64,000 nucleotides of DNA from CADEDH01 sp047974625 (GCA_047974625.1 JBKECK010000004.1:10119-74118); one strand, 5' to 3'. Shown: positions 17,581 through 26,840, counted from the stretch's first letter. Numbers and translations are program-made. The notes: generated from the sequence alone by a model not told the origin.

Positions 17581-18462
17581 TCAGCCGTCGTCGAGGGTCG
17601 GGTCGTCGAGGAAGTCGAGCACCAGCCGGGCGGACCGCTCGGGGGTGGTGAACAAGAACAGATGCCCGCCCCCCTCCACGATCTCGAGGCGGGCGTTGGG
17701 GTAACCGGAAGCCAGGATCCGGCCGTTGGCCACCGGGATGATGGGATCATCGGTGCCGGTCAGCACCAGGGTGGGCTGTCGGCACCGGCGCATCCAGGGC
17801 AGGCTCGTCCAGGTAGCGATGGCCATGAGCTGGTAGAGGTAGCCGAGCATGGAGGGCGCCCGGTTGGAACGGACGTAGGACTGTTCGGCTAGGACGTCAG
17901 GATGATCGAGGATATCGCCGCCGTAGAGGGCGGGGGCCACCCTCTCCAGGTAGGACGGCGAGTAGTAGCGCATCGGCGACACCAGCAGGCTCAGGGCCGT
18001 CGGATTACCCAGCACCGCGGTGACTCCGGGCAGGGTGGCGGCCAGCACCAGGCGGCGGACCAGGCGGGGATGGCGTCGGGTCATCTCCTGGGCCAGGGCC
18101 CCTCCCCAGGAGATGCCGAGCACGTCGACCTCCTCGTGGCCCAGGTCGGCCACCATCCTGGCCACTACCGAGGCCAGCTGGCGCATGGTCGGGGGCAGGA
18201 TCGGGGTGGAGCTGGAGCCCACACCGGGGGCGTCGAAGGCGATGGTCTCCCGGTCGGCGATCTGCTGGCGGAACGGCCGGAACAGCTCACCGGTGGCGCC
18301 GATGCCGTTGATCAGCAGCAGGGGCCGGCCGGCGCCGCGTTGTTCGACGGTGGCGTGGATCCGGTGGGGACCGACGTCGATGGTCTCGACCCGCAGGACG
18401 AGGCCGTCCTGGTCGCGGTTCCGGGCCGTCCAGGCGTCGTCGGGCGTCGGGTCCGGCTCCAC
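17581..18462 (-). CDS. phaZ: Intracellular poly(3-hydroxyalkanoate) depolymerase-like alpha/beta hydrolase
   Basis: An alpha/beta hydrolase whose core closely follows the medium-chain PHA depolymerase family: LLLINGIGATGELFRPF, the nucleophile elbow VLGISWGGALAQE, LVLAATLPGV, then LVLTGTDDPIIPVANGR with the acid and GGGHLFLF with the histidine. It would release monomers from stored polyester. The open frame runs up to 18660 (359 codons), overlapping phaC, but the first ~65 codons are Arg/Pro-rich. GTG 18462 gives a normal N-terminus and is my choice; the start remains uncertain. It follows phaC directly, pairing synthesis with mobilisation. Confidence 0.8.
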   Translation of the reverse strand: MEPDPTPDDAWTARNRDQDGLVLRVETIDVGPHRIHATVEQRGAGRPLLLINGIGATGELFRPFRQQIADRETIAFDAPGVGSSSTPILPPTMRQLASVVARMVADLGHEEVDVLGISWGGALAQEMTRRHPRLVRRLVLAATLPGVTAVLGNPTALSLLVSPMRYYSPSYLERVAPALYGGDILDHPDVLAEQSYVRSNRAPSMLGYLYQLMAIATWTSLPWMRRCRQPTLVLTGTDDPIIPVANGRILASGYPNARLEIVEGGGHLFLFTTPERSARLVLDFLDDPTLDDG

Positions 18463-18536
18463 CGCGGGAACCGCGCCGACGTCGCCGGTCCGGTTCCCGC
18501 CCCGGCCGGCCGGCTCGTGCGTTCCACCGTGACGGG

Positions 18537-20597
18537 TCAGGCCAGGACGTAGGTCCCGGGCGCGGGCATCGTCGTGGGGTGGGCGTCGCTGCCGAGCTTC
18601 ACGGGGGCGTCGGTGAGGGCGCCGCTGCGACTGCTCAGCCATGTCGACCAGTGTTCCCACCAGCTACCGGCGTTGGGATCCGCGTCCTCCAACCACTGGT
18701 CGGCGTCGATCGGATCCTCGTGGACCGCCTCGGGGTTGGTGTAGTAGGTGCCCTTCGGATTCCCGGGTGGGTTGACCAGGGCCTGGACGTGCCCCTGCGA
18801 GCTGAGCACGAACTCGGCTCGGCCCCCCAAGGCGTTGACTGTTGCGTAGCACGCCTTCCATGGCGTGATGTGATCTGTGACCGCACCGACGACAAAGGTA
18901 TCGCACGTCACGTCCCCCAGGTCGAGTGGGGTGCCGAGGGCCACCTGGGCCCCGGGGGTCATGAGGGCGTTGCCGGCCGCCAGGGCGGTGAAGTCCTCGT
19001 GCAGGGCCGCGGGCAGGTTGGTGGCGTCCACGTTCCAGGCCAGCACGTCGAACGCCGGCGGGTTCCTACCCATCAGGTAGTTGTTGACCCAGTAGTTCCA
19101 GACCAGGTCGTTGGGCCGCATCCAGGCGAACAGGCGAGTGAGGTCGTCGCCCGGAAGCACCCCGTTGCGGCGGCTGGCCTGCACCGAAGCGTCCATGGTG
19201 GGCCGGGACACGAACGATCCCATGGTCGAGGGGCTGTCCCAATCGAGCACGGTGACCACGAAGGTGGCGGCGTGGACCCGGTCGTCCCCGGTGGCGGCCA
19301 GGTGGCCGAGGAGGGCGGCCGAGGTGACACCCCCGGCGCACACGCCGGCCAGGTTCACGTCGGGTGACCCGGTGATCTCCCCGGCGGCCTCGATGGCCCC
19401 GAGGACGGCGCTCAGGTAGGTGTCGAGATCCCAGTCCCGTTCCTCGGGTCCGGGATTGCGCCAGCTCACCATGAACACCTGCTGGCCCCGGCCGACGAGG
19501 TACTCCACCAGGCTCCGTCCCGGGGCCAGGTCGAGTATGTAGTACTTGTTGATCTGGGGCGGCACGACCACGGTGGGGCGGGAGTAGACACGCCTGGTGG
19601 TCGGCCGGTACTGGATCAGCTCCAGGACCGGGTTGGAGAACACCACCTCCCCCGGGGTCACGGCCACCGTCTCGCCCAGGACGAAGGGGCGGGTGTCCAC
19701 CATCGAGGGTTGGCCGCCGTTGTGCTCGAGGTCGTGGACGGCGTGCCGTAGCCCGTCGGCCAGGCTCCGGCCGTTGGTGCGCACCGCCTCCTTCAGGGCG
19801 GCCGGATTGCCCAACAGGGTGTTGGTGGGCGCCTGGGAGCTGGTCACCGAGTGGGCCAGGAACCGGGAGCGCAGCTTGGCCTTGGGGTCGAGGCCAAGAT
19901 CCCCGATCAGGTCGTCGACACCCCGCTCGTAGGCCAGGTGGCTCTGGGCCATCCAGCGGTAGATCGGGCTAACCGTGAACCACGGGTCGTTGAACCGGTG
20001 GTCCTTCCGGTCGGGGGCTACGTCGGCCAACCCGGCGTTGATCCTCAGCTGCTGACCGAACATCTGGCCCAGGTGCCGGGCGATGACGGCAGGCTGTGTG
20101 ACCAGGCTCTGGATCAACCGGGCTCCCGCCGTGGCCGCCTGGGACGGCGTCATGGCCATGGCGTTGAGGGGCAGCATCCCGTCGACCGCGTCGTCGAGGG
20201 CGGCGAGCTCGTCGGCGATGGCACTGGCCGCCTCCTGCACCGAGCGGGAGTGCCGCTGGTTCGGGCCGGGAACCGGCCGCGGTCCGACCGGGGTGGCCAG
20301 CTCCCCCTCGCCGGTCCGTTTCGACGGATGCTCCGAACCATCCGCACCCGGTCCGTCGTTGGTGGGTCCGACATGGGGAGGTCTTCCATCAGTGGATTCC
20401 CGACGGGGGGAGCCGGTGGGGGCCGGCCCCGCACCGTGCCGGCCGTTCTCGAGCCACTTCCTCCCAAGATTTGGACGCAATTCAACGGTGTCACCCTGAT
20501 TCATCAGGGATTTTGAAAACGTTTTCTCAGAATTGTTTTCCGGTAAAGAGCGGTCTACCGGCGGGACAGCGGAATACTCGGTGTGGGAGGTCATCAC
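18537..20597 (-). CDS. phaC: Poly(3-hydroxyalkanoate) synthase, class I/II type
   Basis: A 686-residue synthase with the lipase-box-like GVCAGG (catalytic Cys420), Asp575 in VTDHITPW and His603 in SQGHVQAL. It polymerises hydroxyacyl-CoA on granules. The catalytic half and the N-terminal PhaC domain (NPWF/RFNDPWFTVSPIYRWM region) are complete. The first ~115 residues are a low-complexity Pro/Gly/Ser-rich extension longer than usual. The DNA for its first ~40 codons is clearly more AT-rich than the rest, including GAAAACGTTTTC at 20515-20526. A later start is possible. The divergent TetR gene with an operator palindrome probably controls it. Confidence 0.93.
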   Translation of the reverse strand: MMTSHTEYSAVPPVDRSLPENNSEKTFSKSLMNQGDTVELRPNLGRKWLENGRHGAGPAPTGSPRRESTDGRPPHVGPTNDGPGADGSEHPSKRTGEGELATPVGPRPVPGPNQRHSRSVQEAASAIADELAALDDAVDGMLPLNAMAMTPSQAATAGARLIQSLVTQPAVIARHLGQMFGQQLRINAGLADVAPDRKDHRFNDPWFTVSPIYRWMAQSHLAYERGVDDLIGDLGLDPKAKLRSRFLAHSVTSSQAPTNTLLGNPAALKEAVRTNGRSLADGLRHAVHDLEHNGGQPSMVDTRPFVLGETVAVTPGEVVFSNPVLELIQYRPTTRRVYSRPTVVVPPQINKYYILDLAPGRSLVEYLVGRGQQVFMVSWRNPGPEERDWDLDTYLSAVLGAIEAAGEITGSPDVNLAGVCAGGVTSAALLGHLAATGDDRVHAATFVVTVLDWDSPSTMGSFVSRPTMDASVQASRRNGVLPGDDLTRLFAWMRPNDLVWNYWVNNYLMGRNPPAFDVLAWNVDATNLPAALHEDFTALAAGNALMTPGAQVALGTPLDLGDVTCDTFVVGAVTDHITPWKACYATVNALGGRAEFVLSSQGHVQALVNPPGNPKGTYYTNPEAVHEDPIDADQWLEDADPNAGSWWEHWSTWLSSRSGALTDAPVKLGSDAHPTTMPAPGTYVLA

Positions 20598-20751
20598 TAC
20601 TTCCGTGTGGAGCGGGCGGGTGCGTCAGCAGAGTCGGCAGAACGGGTTCCGGGCCGACGGATGAACCACGTTCGCGTTCTGTAACATCCAACCAATTTTG
20701 TAGGACAACGTCAATTAAGATTGCGTCGAGTGGTCAAATCTCACATTTAGA

Positions 20752-20763
20752 TTGAACGTTCAA
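20752..20763. promoter_or_regulatory. TetR-type operator palindrome
   Basis: TTGAACGTTCAA is a perfect 12-bp palindrome, 14 bp before the TetR ATG in the AT-rich region between tetR and phaC (20598-20777). It is the kind of site bound by TetR regulators of fatty-acid and PHA genes, and its position suggests autoregulation plus control of phaC. Confidence 0.6.
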
Positions 20764-20777
20764 CTAGAAGTACGACA

Positions 20778-21425
20778 ATGAGTACTGGATACGAACGGAA
20801 GCGCGCCCAGACCCGGGAGCGACTGGTGGAGGCGGGTATGACGGTGCTCGCCGAAGGCGGCAGCCGGGCCGCGACGGTGGCCGAGTTGGCCGCCAGGGCC
20901 AGGGTTTCACCCGGCACCTTTTACAACCATTTCAAATCCATGGACCATGTGATCGCCGCCATCGCCGATCAGCTGGCCGAACGGCTCCGCCTCGGTGCCG
21001 GCACCCTCACCGCGATCGAGTACGACCCGGCGGTCCGGCTCGGCCTCCACACCCAGCAACTCGTGGGCGTGGCCATCACCGACCCGACGATGGCGGCCGC
21101 CTTCTTGACCCTCGACACCCTCGACGCCCAGCCGCCCCGCGGACAGGGCCGGGTCCAAACCCTCGTGGCCGCCGTCGTCGGCGAGGGGATCGAGCGGGGT
21201 CGGTTCGTCCCGGTCGACGTCGACACCGCCGTGGACGCGGTGGTGGGCGCCGTGGCCCAGTGGATGCGGTCGGCGTTGGCCCACCGGCTCGACCCCGACC
21301 GCACCGTCGACCGTCTCCGTCTGGTGCTCTCCATCGTCGGCGTGGCCCCGGCCAGCATCGAGGCAACCATCGAACGGACCCTCCAGATCGACCAGGTCCG
21401 TCGGGCCACCGTGCTCTCGGCCTGA
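20778..21425 (+). CDS. TetR-family transcriptional regulator
   Basis: A 215-residue protein with an N-terminal helix-turn-helix (TRERLVEAGMTVLAEGG, then VAELAARARVSPGTFYNHFKS) and a helical ligand-binding C-terminal domain. It is divergent from phaC, with a palindromic site just upstream of its own start. The likely role is repression of the phaC-phaZ operon and of itself, relieved by an acyl-CoA or related ligand. The ligand is inferred only from context. Confidence 0.88.
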   Translation: MSTGYERKRAQTRERLVEAGMTVLAEGGSRAATVAELAARARVSPGTFYNHFKSMDHVIAAIADQLAERLRLGAGTLTAIEYDPAVRLGLHTQQLVGVAITDPTMAAAFLTLDTLDAQPPRGQGRVQTLVAAVVGEGIERGRFVPVDVDTAVDAVVGAVAQWMRSALAHRLDPDRTVDRLRLVLSIVGVAPASIEATIERTLQIDQVRRATVLSA

Positions 21426-21443
21426 CCGGGCCGGCAGCCGGGC

Positions 21444-22333
21444 TCAGGTGGGGTGGGCGGCGGCCGGGGCGGCGACGGCGACGGCGACGGCGACAGCGAA
21501 CCCGGTTAGCTCCTCGACCAGCTCCAGCCGGTCGAGCCAGCGGTCCGGTAGGCCGGGCCGCCCGAGACGGGCGCCGAGGAGGCCACCGGCGATGGCCCGG
21601 ACGACCCGGGAGATCGGGGCGATCGAGAGGAGGCCCCGTTGGTGTCGGCGTCGTCGCCCAGCATCACCACGGCGACCAGGCCGGACTCGGCGTCGGGGGC
21701 GGTCAGCATCGCACGGACGGCTACCGCCCCGGCCCACAGGACGTAGCCACCGGCCGGACCAGGCAGATCGCCGAAACGCAGCCCGGGGGTCGGCCGAGGC
21801 GGCAGCGAGGGCCGGGCCGACCTGGGTGGTGACCGCCGACCGGGCCGCCAGCCGTACCGCCTCGGCAGGTTCGCCGCCGCCCACCAGAGCGGCCACCAGG
21901 TGACAGGAGACCACGCAGGCGTCGATGCAGACCGGGTGGGCGTGGGTGATAGCCGGCAGGGCCGCAGCCTCGTCCGCCCGCGCCTCAGGGGCGTCGAGGC
22001 GGGCCACGGCCACCGGGCGGATCCGCATGAGCGAGCCGTTGGCCTGGCTCCGTTCGCCCCGCCGCCCGGCCGGGTGGCGTCACCGGTGCTCAGGTAGCGG
22101 CCCAGGGCGGAGGCGGTGGTGCCGCCGATGTCACGCGGGCCCGCCTCGTACCAGGCCACCATCCGCCGGGCACGGCGTCCACCACCGGAGCGGCGAAACC
22201 CCGGTCGAGATAGCCGACGGCGACGGCCCAGGTCAGGTCGGTGTCGTCGGTCGGCCCGGCCGCCAGTCGAAGTGCCGTCGGGCGACGATGTAACGGAGAC
22301 CGGCGGATAGCGGGCCCGGTCACGGACGGTCAT
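21444..22333 (-). pseudogene. ADP-ribosylglycohydrolase (DraG-like) pseudogene with several frameshifts
   Basis: Family motifs are present in order but in different frames. MTVRDRAR (from 22333) is followed by a jump to TDDTDLTWAVAVGYLDRG (about 22251-22198). Then come GPRDIGGTTASALGRYLSTGD (about 22140), ITHAHPVCIDACVVSCHLVAALV (about 21940), GGYVLWAGAVAVRAML and LGDDADTNGA (about 21640), and AIAGGLLGARLGRPGLP in the frame that ends at 21444. At least five frame changes are needed, and the usual GDALG segment after the N-terminus is missing. It once removed ADP-ribose from proteins or similar substrates. So many shifts suggest decay rather than a single sequencing error. Confidence 0.7.
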
Positions 22334-22384
22334 CCCGCGGGTGCTAGCGAACCCGGGCGACCCGACCTACCGGGCCAGCACTAT

Positions 22385-22474
22385 TGGCGGAAGGTAAGGG
22401 ATTCGAACCCTTGGTGACCCGGAGGCCACAACGGCTTTCGAGGCCGCCCCATTCGTCCGCTCTGGCAACCTTCC
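22385..22474 (-). tRNA. tRNA-Ser (anticodon CGA)
   Basis: On the minus strand the 7-bp acceptor stem GGAAGGT/ACCTTCC, the anticodon loop CTCGAAA, a long variable arm typical of serine tRNAs and the T-loop GGTTCGAATCC are all present. The discriminator G is followed by an encoded CCA (22385-22387). Confidence 0.93.
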
Positions 22475-22666
22475 GGTGACGAGACTAGCGGGCCAGCCGG
22501 CCGGGCGGGCGCGGGTTTCGGCCCGACCCCGACGACCCGGGGTTGACACCACAACCAGGTCCCACCCACCGACCCCGGGCTAGCTTCGGCTCCACGGCCG
22601 CGGCCCCGTCGCACCCGGGGGCCGACCGCGGCCGGTTCCCACCCACCGATCCCGGAGGTCCAACCC

Positions 22667-23458
22667 ATGACCGTCGTGCGTTACGAGATGAGCGAGCACA
22701 TCGCCACCATCACCCTGGACCGACCGGAGGCGCGCAACGCGATCAACGGCCAGGTGCGGGAGGAGCTCAACACGGCCTGGGCCCGGTTCCGGGACGACAC
22801 CGACGCCTGGGCGGGCATCCTCACCGCCACCGGCGAGGTGTTCTGTGCCGGCGCCGACCTCAAGGACGGGGCCGGGTCGGTGGGCACGTTCGGCGGCACC
22901 TTCTGGGAGAAGCCCACCATCAACTCCTTCGAGAGCGGGATGGAGCTGTTCAAACCCACGATCGCCGCCGTCAACGGCCCCTGCATTGGCTACGGCCTCA
23001 CCGGGGTCCTGTTCTGCGACTTCGTCATGGCCAGCGATCGGGCCACCTTCGCCTACCCGGAGGTGGCGATCGGGGTGCCCACCATCGTCGGCGCCATCCG
23101 CCTCCCGGACCGGATCCGCTGGGCCGACGCCATGGAGCTGCTGCTCACCGGGCAGCCGATGCCGGCCGACCGGGCCGCCGAGGTGGGGCTGGTGTGGCGG
23201 GTCGTCGAACACGACCGCCTGGCCGACGAGGCCCGGGCCTGGGCCCGGACCCTCACCGGGGCCGCCCCCATCGCCCAACGGGCCACCCAGGAGGTGGCGT
23301 GGCGGAGCCGGTCCATGGGGTGGATCGAATCGGTGCGGTTCGGGGAGACCATGCGGAAGGTGGCCGGCGCCACCCCCGACGCCCGGGAGGGTCGGGCGTC
23401 GTGGGCGGAGAAGCGCCCGCCCGAATGGACCGGCGAGGAGGGCCCGGCGCCCCGCTGA
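22667..23458 (+). CDS. Enoyl-CoA hydratase/isomerase family protein
   Basis: A 263-residue crotonase-fold protein with ITLDRPEARNAINGQV at the N-terminus, the CoA-binding CAGADLKDG and the oxyanion-hole region FKPTIAAVNGPCIGYGLTGVLFCDFVMA. It probably hydrates or isomerises an enoyl-CoA in beta-oxidation or a related pathway. The position where typical hydratases have the first catalytic Glu (GGGxEL) reads GYGLTG, so the exact reaction may differ. A strong GGAGG lies 10 nt before ATG 22667. Confidence 0.88.
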   Translation: MTVVRYEMSEHIATITLDRPEARNAINGQVREELNTAWARFRDDTDAWAGILTATGEVFCAGADLKDGAGSVGTFGGTFWEKPTINSFESGMELFKPTIAAVNGPCIGYGLTGVLFCDFVMASDRATFAYPEVAIGVPTIVGAIRLPDRIRWADAMELLLTGQPMPADRAAEVGLVWRVVEHDRLADEARAWARTLTGAAPIAQRATQEVAWRSRSMGWIESVRFGETMRKVAGATPDAREGRASWAEKRPPEWTGEEGPAPR

Positions 23459-23579
23459 CCCACCGACCGGGCCCGGGCCCCGTCGACCAGTGCATCGGGC
23501 CGGAGGATGCCCTCCGCCTCCGGGCCGGGGGGCGCGCCGCGGGAATCCGCCAGCCGCCGTCAGCCGCACAGGCGGTCTG

Positions 23580-24071
23580 TCAGACCTCGCTCCGGTGGGC
23601 AGCGAAGAAGCCGGTGAGCAGGGCGGCGCAAGCCTCGGCCTCGACGCCGGCCGTGACCTCCACCGTGTGATTGAGGCGGGGGTCGTCACAGACGTTGTAG
23701 AGGCTCAGGCAGGCGCCGGCGGCCATGTCGGCGGCGCCGTAGACGAGGCGGTCGATCCGGGCCGCCACCAACGCCCCGCCACACATCATGCACGGTTCCA
23801 GGGTGCTGACCAGGGTGCAGCCGTCGAGACGCCACGAGCCGGAGGCCCGCGCCGCGTCGCGCAGGGCGAGCACCTCGGCGTGGGCGGTCGGGTCGTTGAC
23901 CAGTTCCCGCTCGTTGTGGCGGCTGGCCAGGATGCGGCCGTCACGGACCACCAGGGCCCCCACCGGGACGTCGTCGTGGGCCAGCGCCAGCCGGGCTTCC
24001 GCCAGGGCCGCCGCCATCAGTTCGTTGTCGCTCCGCGTCGCTACCCGCGAGCTCCTGCCGTCGCCAGCCAT
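23580..24071 (-). CDS. tadA: tRNA-specific adenosine(34) deaminase
   Basis: A 163-residue zinc deaminase with the HAE motif (NDPTAHAEVLALRDAA, catalytic Glu) and the PCMMCGGAL zinc ligands, plus the VPVGALVVRDGRIL strand. It converts A34 of tRNA-Arg(ACG) to inosine. A related nucleoside deaminase is possible, but length and motif spacing fit TadA. The gene is convergent with the enoyl-CoA hydratase gene and lies next to the antiporter gene on the same strand. Confidence 0.88.
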   Translation of the reverse strand: MAGDGRSSRVATRSDNELMAAALAEARLALAHDDVPVGALVVRDGRILASRHNERELVNDPTAHAEVLALRDAARASGSWRLDGCTLVSTLEPCMMCGGALVAARIDRLVYGAADMAAGACLSLYNVCDDPRLNHTVEVTAGVEAEACAALLTGFFAAHRSEV

Positions 24072-24108
24072 AGGCCAGCCGTTCTACCACGGATGGGAGG
24101 GCGGCCGG

Positions 24109-25953
24109 CTACGCCGGGGACGTGGCCCCGTGTTCGGCCCCGTCACCGCCGGTGCCGTCCTCACCGGACCCGCCGACGGAATGCAGTGGGGGCTCGGCGG
24201 CCGGGGTGACGGCGGCGATCCCGGGACCGAACTGGATCAGCCGGTCGCCGGGTTCGGCGTTGGACGGGTTGAGGTCGAACACGACCTTGTCGGAGGGTTT
24301 GACCCGGCAGATAGTCAACCAGTCGTCGTCCCGGGCGTCCTCGGTGCCGACCATGACGGTGCGCATGGTGGCACCTTTGTCGAGGAGTCCGTCGATGGTG
24401 GCGCTGTCGAGGAAGGTGGGCAGCAGGGCCCGGGGTGCCACCAGGTGGGCCGTGCCGGGATCGGCGCTGGAGTCTTCGGTGGGTAGGCCGTACACGTTGG
24501 CCGAACCGACCACCCGGGCGATCCGCTCACTGGCGAAGGTGTCGAGGTGGTCGGTGCCCGACAGGGCCACGGCGGTGCCGATACCCACGGCCCGGACCGT
24601 CTCGGGGAACTCCTCGGAGTTGAGGCGTCCCCGGTAGACGAGCTGACCCCGGTAGGCGGCCGTGAGGGAGTCCTCGTCACCCAGGCCGACATGCAGGGTG
24701 GAGATGCGCTGCTCGTTGAGGGCGTCGGCCAGTTCGAGGGCGAAGTGGCCACCCCCGACGAAGGCCACCCCGTTCGGGTCCGGTTCGGCAACCCGGAGGC
24801 GGCGGGCGGCGGGACGGGCCCCGAGTCCCACCAGGGCCACGGTGCCCACCACCACCGTGAACACGACGGGGACCAGGGGGCCGGGATCGATGCCCTCGTG
24901 CTCCAGTTCCAGGGCGAACAGCGACGCCACCGCGGCCGCCACCACCCCGCGGGGGCACATGACCATCATGAACGCCTTCTCCCGCCAGTTCAGCCCGGTG
25001 TTGGTGGTGGACGCGATGACGGTCAACGGCCGGGCCACCAGGACCAGGACGGCGATGATGGCCAGGCTGGGGAGCAGGGTCTCCGCCACCTCCTCCAGGT
25101 CCACCCGGGCCCCGAGCACCACGAAGAGGGAACCGAGGATCACCGAGCCCAGGTGCTCGTTGAACTCGGCGATGTGGGCGGCGGGAGCCTTCCGCTGGTT
25201 GGCCAGGGCCATCCCGAGCATGGTCACCGCCAACAGACCGGCCTCGGGCCGGAGGCTGTTGGCGGCGGCGTAGGCGGCCACCACGAAAGCCAGGGTGGCG
25301 GGCACCTGCAGGTGGTCCGGGATCAGCCGTTGCCGCAGCAGGGTGACGAGGGCGACGCTGGCCACCGCGCCCACGGCGGCCCCGGCCCCGAACGTGGTCA
25401 GGATGCGGAGGGCGATCCCCTCGACCGACCGGTCGGCCACCATCGCGTCCAGCACCACGATGGCCAGCCCGGCGCCGACCGGGTCGATCAGGATCCCCTC
25501 CCACCGGAGGATGGCGCCCGTCGGGGGCCGGGGCCGGACCGCCCGCAGGAGGGGGATGACCACCGTCGGGCCGGACACGATCAGGATCGCCCCGATCAGG
25601 AGGGCCAGGTTGGTGTCGACGTCGGGGAGCAGGCCGGCCACCGCCCCGGTGGCCACGGCCCAGGTGACCACGGCGCCGACGGTGCACAGGCGGATGACGG
25701 CGGCCCGCCCCACCCTCAGTTCCGACCAGTGCAGGCTCGTCCCACCTTCGAACAGCAGGATGGCCACCCCGAGCCCGACCCCAGTGAACAACAGGTCACC
25801 GAATACGGCGTCGGGGTCGAGCACCGCGCTCATGGCCACCCCGGCCACGAGCAGGAACAGCACCGAGGGCAGTTTCACGCGGGACCCGAGCCACTGGCAG
25901 AACACGGCTACGGAGAGAATGACCGCCAGGGCGGTCACCGGGTTGGTGATCAT
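24109..25953 (-). CDS. Na+(K+)/H+ antiporter, CPA1-type, with cytoplasmic Rossmann domain
   Basis: A 614-residue protein with GGAGG ideally placed before ATG 25953; the frame extends 16 codons further but is not needed. About twelve membrane segments occupy the first ~390 residues, including the ion-site motif ILIDPVGAGLAIVVLD and the MCPRGVVAAAVASLFA segment. A C-terminal nucleotide-binding fold begins at GVAFVGGGHFALELADAL, followed by a regulatory stretch. The protein exchanges cations for protons at the membrane, and the soluble domain may gate it. The last ~40 residues are acidic and Gly-rich. The next 315 bp downstream of its promoter side mark the island border. Confidence 0.88.
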   Translation of the reverse strand: MITNPVTALAVILSVAVFCQWLGSRVKLPSVLFLLVAGVAMSAVLDPDAVFGDLLFTGVGLGVAILLFEGGTSLHWSELRVGRAAVIRLCTVGAVVTWAVATGAVAGLLPDVDTNLALLIGAILIVSGPTVVIPLLRAVRPRPPTGAILRWEGILIDPVGAGLAIVVLDAMVADRSVEGIALRILTTFGAGAAVGAVASVALVTLLRQRLIPDHLQVPATLAFVVAAYAAANSLRPEAGLLAVTMLGMALANQRKAPAAHIAEFNEHLGSVILGSLFVVLGARVDLEEVAETLLPSLAIIAVLVLVARPLTVIASTTNTGLNWREKAFMMVMCPRGVVAAAVASLFALELEHEGIDPGPLVPVVFTVVVGTVALVGLGARPAARRLRVAEPDPNGVAFVGGGHFALELADALNEQRISTLHVGLGDEDSLTAAYRGQLVYRGRLNSEEFPETVRAVGIGTAVALSGTDHLDTFASERIARVVGSANVYGLPTEDSSADPGTAHLVAPRALLPTFLDSATIDGLLDKGATMRTVMVGTEDARDDDWLTICRVKPSDKVVFDLNPSNAEPGDRLIQFGPGIAAVTPAAEPPLHSVGGSGEDGTGGDGAEHGATSPA

Positions 25954-26146
25954 GACACCTCCACGCGTCCTACGGATGGGTGAAGGTACAGCCTCGCCCA
26001 TCTTGACCCACGATCATCGCCGAGGACCGGGCCGCGTTGGGGGCAATGCGGTCGTGAATCCTGTCCGAGCCGGATCAACGACCTCCGATCCGAGGTGAAG
26101 CTCCGGCTCTTCGACATCTCCACCTGGGCGGCGCTCGTGATTCGGT

Positions 26147-26230
26147 GGCTATCAGAGGGGCGATCATCCGCCTCGGGCGCTCGGCCGGCCCGAACCCGCC
26201 GCAGCACTCTGACCAGGTGATGCTTGGCGG
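26147..26230. repeat. 84-bp degenerate copy of the sequence beside tRNA-Ser(GGA)
   Basis: This stretch aligns without gaps to 36826-36909 at roughly three-quarters identity. Shared blocks are GGCTATCA, GAACCCGCCGCAGC, CTCTG and CTTGGCGG. The second copy runs into the 3' end of the intact tRNA-Ser gene. This is the outermost sign of the island. Otherwise the gap 25954-26317 holds no gene I can support. Confidence 0.65.
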
Positions 26231-26260
26231 TCCTAATGCGACAAAGTTCGAACCCCTGAG
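26227..26260. repeat. 34-bp direct repeat, left copy, flanking the MazEF-like module
   Basis: It matches 26891-26924 at 31 of 34 positions. Both copies contain the tRNA T-loop-like word TTCGAACCC, so they look like decayed integration sites derived from a tRNA 3' end. Only the two-gene toxin-antitoxin module lies between them. Confidence 0.7.
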
Positions 26261-26317
26261 CAGACAACCGTGGGCGTTCGGCTAGCCCGAAGCATGCAAT
26301 TCCGCTAACATGATCGC

Positions 26318-26512
26318 ATGCAGAGCACCAGCGTCCGCGTTGACGCCGACACACACAGCGAGATCAAGAAACTCGCCGAGTTACTTGGGACGACGGTTGG
26401 CGAAACGGTTGCACTCGCTATTCGCCGGCTCCGACAGGACAGGATGGGTGAGCAGCTCAGGGCTCCGCTGACGACGAGCGAGACCGATTGGCTCGATGCT
26501 GACCTCGGGTGA
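26318..26512 (+). CDS. Antitoxin, ribbon-helix-helix type (MazE-like)
   Basis: A 64-residue protein with the N-terminal strand TSVRVDADTHSEIKKLAELL and helices typical of a ribbon-helix-helix dimer, followed by a short acidic tail (TSETDWLDADLG) that could occupy the toxin. It overlaps the mazF-like gene by 17 bp, the classic antitoxin-first order. It would bind its own promoter, and the 26261-26317 region holds the probable operator. The module lies between two 34-bp repeats. Confidence 0.75.
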   Translation: MQSTSVRVDADTHSEIKKLAELLGTTVGETVALAIRRLRQDRMGEQLRAPLTTSETDWLDADLG

Positions 26513-26840
26513 TGTCGTCGACCTTGACTTGGGAACACCAGAAGGACGTGAGGCAGGTTTCCGACATCCTGCGATCGTCGTGACTGCCCAGCGCATCCTC
26601 GACGCACAACCGGCGGTGGTCCAAATCGTCCCACTCACTTCAACCAACCGCGGATTCGCGACCGAGGTCGAGGTGCCCGCGGACGAGACGAACGGCCTCG
26701 AACGGGATTCATCCGCCCAATGCCAACACGTGAGAGCTGTCTCTGCAGGTCGGATTCTTCAAGCGAGGGGAAACGTAGGACCGGCCGTTGTTGCTCACAT
26801 TCGAGAGGCGTTGGGCCTAGTTCTTGACATCCCCACCTGA
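26496..26840 (+). CDS. mazF: MazF/PemK-type endoribonuclease toxin
   Basis: A 114-residue protein with the MazF fold signatures: GDVVDLDLGTPEGREAGFRHPAIVVT (the nucleotide-binding loop, with the conserved RHPAIVV), IVPLTSTNRGF, and QCQHVRAVSAGRI at the C-terminus. It would cut mRNA at a short recognition sequence when antitoxin is degraded. No truncation or missing residues are evident. The base composition is visibly less GC-rich than the neighbouring core genes. Confidence 0.85.
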   Translation: MLTSGDVVDLDLGTPEGREAGFRHPAIVVTAQRILDAQPAVVQIVPLTSTNRGFATEVEVPADETNGLERDSSAQCQHVRAVSAGRILQARGNVGPAVVAHIREALGLVLDIPT

